In this document: one piece after another, positions 32,248 through 33,451 of the stretch
How positions within the stretch are numbered: the first letter of the stretch is position 1
Layout: each line of letters opens with the position of its first letter
From: a marine group bacterium Sva0996 bin134
GTDB taxonomy: Bacteria; Actinomycetota; Acidimicrobiia; Acidimicrobiales; Bin134
Length of the DNA stretch: 33,451 bases
Reading direction: 5' to 3'
Assembly: GCA_002239105.1 (NCBI GenBank)
Contig: MPNQ01000036.1
Span: forward strand, 1 to 33,451
Translations under genes and position numbers: made by a program
The notes under the pieces: model-generated
Told to the model about the DNA's origin: nothing
Databases searched by the model: none
Seen by the model: the letters and a program-made list of their open reading frames with translations, nothing else

Positions 32248-33176
32248 TCTTGGGAGCTCTCAGCCAGTAGCTGGGCCTCCTTCTCGGCCAAGATGGCGCC
32301 GCTCAGGTCATAGCGGATGGCGGCGGTGTTGGGCTCCGGCCCGTCCCATCCGGGCAGCAGGCCCCGCTCGTGGCAGAAGAACTGGGCTTCCACGTTGGTG
32401 CCGTTCAGCTCCCGGGCTTCGGGATCGGTGGCCAGCCAAGCAACCACCGCGCCGATTACATCAGGGGGCTGGCCGTTGTCCTCGAAGCCGAATTGGGCCA
32501 TGTCCTGGGCGATCCGCTCGGTGGAGATGTAGCCGGGCTGCACGTTGAAGATGTTGATGCCTTCCTTGCCGTGCTCCACGGCCAAGAACCCGGCCACCCG
32601 GTGGAAGGCACCCTTGCTGATGCCGTAGCCCATGCCCCAGCCCCCGTCGCCAGCCGCCTCGGTGGGATCGGCGTAGCCCGACGCCGAGGTTATGTTCACG
32701 ATGGTGCCACCGCCCCGCTCGATCATCTGGGGCAACAGCGCCTTGGTGAGCACCAGCGGAGCTAGGCAGTTGGCCTTCAGGTGGTTGTCGAGCAGTCCGA
32801 TGGGGGTGTCCAGCAGGCGGTCCATGTGGCCCGGTCCGATATAGCGCCCGTTGTTCACCAGCACGTCCACTCGGCCCCAATGCTCCAACGTTGTAGCGGC
32901 TGCCGCCTCTAAGGAGTCGTAGCCGAGCAAGTCGGCGGCCACGATCAGAGCGTCGCCCCCCGCTTCGGCCACCAGTGCGGCCGTAGCCGACAGGCTGCCG
33001 GGCAGCGGCGAGGTATCCGACCGCTGCACCGTCGAGGAGTGCTCCCGCTGCTCGCCGTCGGCCACAGTGCGGGCCGACACCGCCACATCAAAGCCCGCCC
33101 GGGCCAAATACACCGAGCACGCCTTCCCAATCCCCCGGCTAGCCCCGGTCACAAACGCCACTGGTCGATCACCCAT
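32244..33176 (-). CDS. Short-chain dehydrogenase/reductase
   Basis: A 310-residue classical SDR with an NAD(P)-binding TGASRGIG loop (10-17), NNG at 108-110, catalytic N136 (LKANCLAP), S164/S166 (NITSASGY), Y184 and K188 (YGISK), and then NVQPGYISTERI. It has an insertion at about 40-62 (REHSSTVQRSDTSPLPGSLS) after the cofactor loop and a longer C-terminus than the usual 250 residues. The length and the FFCHERGLLPGW tail match an actinobacterial group of uncharacterised SDRs, so the substrate is unknown. ATG 33176 starts the fold directly. It is the first gene of the pair with the glycosyltransferase. Confidence 0.85.
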   Translation of the reverse strand: MGDRPVAFVTGASRGIGKACSVYLARAGFDVAVSARTVADGEQREHSSTVQRSDTSPLPGSLSATAALVAEAGGDALIVAADLLGYDSLEAAAATTLEHWGRVDVLVNNGRYIGPGHMDRLLDTPIGLLDNHLKANCLAPLVLTKALLPQMIERGGGTIVNITSASGYADPTEAAGDGGWGMGYGISKGAFHRVAGFLAVEHGKEGINIFNVQPGYISTERIAQDMAQFGFEDNGQPPDVIGAVVAWLATDPEARELNGTNVEAQFFCHERGLLPGWDGPEPNTAAIRYDLSGAILAEKEAQLLAESSQE

Positions 33177-33272
33177 GGCCCGTAGTCTGCCCGCCCAAGC
33201 CCGCCGGTTGCTTGTCAGACGAGGCTGGGAAGGGTCGTGAGCTTATGGGGGATGCTCAATCGTGGTCGGATC

Positions 33273-33384
<112 letters not shown>

Positions 33385-33450
33385 CTGGGTTTTGAGGATT
33401 TGGGCTGCCGGTGTGTGGTGGGCGGCGAGGCGTTGGATGTAACGGCTGGC
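33385..33450 (-). CDS. Possible coding fragment beyond the poly-G tract
   Basis: One minus-strand frame is open for 22 codons to the poly-G tract and reads like a helix (ASRYIQRLAAHHTPAAQIL). It may be an internal part of a gene whose continuation is lost in or hidden by the tract. It is too short to recognise, and its link to the rest of the window is doubtful if the tract is an artefact. Confidence 0.2.
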
Positions 33451-33451
33451 G

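Overview
The window looks like one chromosomal segment, possibly a whole assembled contig, of a GC-rich actinobacterium, most likely of the Acidimicrobiia type. This is inferred from content, not from a marker-gene search. The supporting signs are: a mycobacterial-type methionine aminopeptidase with a proline-rich N-terminal extension, an AddAB-type helicase-nuclease pair, a Streptomyces-like ParC/ParE pair, steroid side-chain genes, a DUF2510 protein, many GTG/TTG starts, GTGA/ATGA stop-start overlaps, and several TANNNT -10 boxes only 6-9 nt from a start codon (leaderless genes). The left end runs into an insertion-sequence transposase and the right end into a 112-nt almost pure G tract. Both are typical places for an assembly to break.

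Layout. 1-293: left end of an IS3-like element that cuts a DUF1524 (GmrSD-type) restriction gene, leaving only its 3' tail. 432-5394: map, a SnoaL-like protein, degV and an MFS transporter (coupled), a PlsY-like acyltransferase and a histidine phosphatase. 5405-7576: selD, whose full reading frame contains an in-frame TGA at the catalytic position and so encodes a selenoprotein, divergent from a SnoaL-like gene and a DUF2510 membrane protein. 7587-13078 (minus strand): a five-gene signalling operon in the order STAS anti-anti-sigma factor, response regulator-PP2C phosphatase, RsbW-like kinase, substrate-binding lipoprotein, HAMP histidine kinase. 13220-23977 (minus strand): a long co-directional run addB, addA, nucleotidyltransferase, mutM, a fused chsH2-chsH1 hydratase and ltp2. 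24092-25972: a methyltransferase divergent from an APH-family kinase. 25969-31417: a RecB-like nuclease behind parE and parC. 31519-33176: an SDR and a family 2 glycosyltransferase, overlapping. 33273-33451: the poly-G tract and a short possibly coding tail.

How they work together. The signalling operon holds every element of a partner-switching cascade: an extracytoplasmic ligand sensor, a histidine kinase, a phosphatase switched by a receiver domain, an anti-sigma kinase and its antagonist. Only the sigma factor is absent. The chsH2-chsH1 and ltp2 genes cover the last hydration and the retro-aldol cleavage that remove the steroid C17 side chain. AddA, AddB and the stand-alone RecB-like protein are three PD-(D/E)XK nucleases within 9.5 kb; two carry the four cysteines of an iron-sulphur nuclease. 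SelD implies that selenocysteine machinery (selA, selB, selC) lies elsewhere in the genome, because none is in this window.
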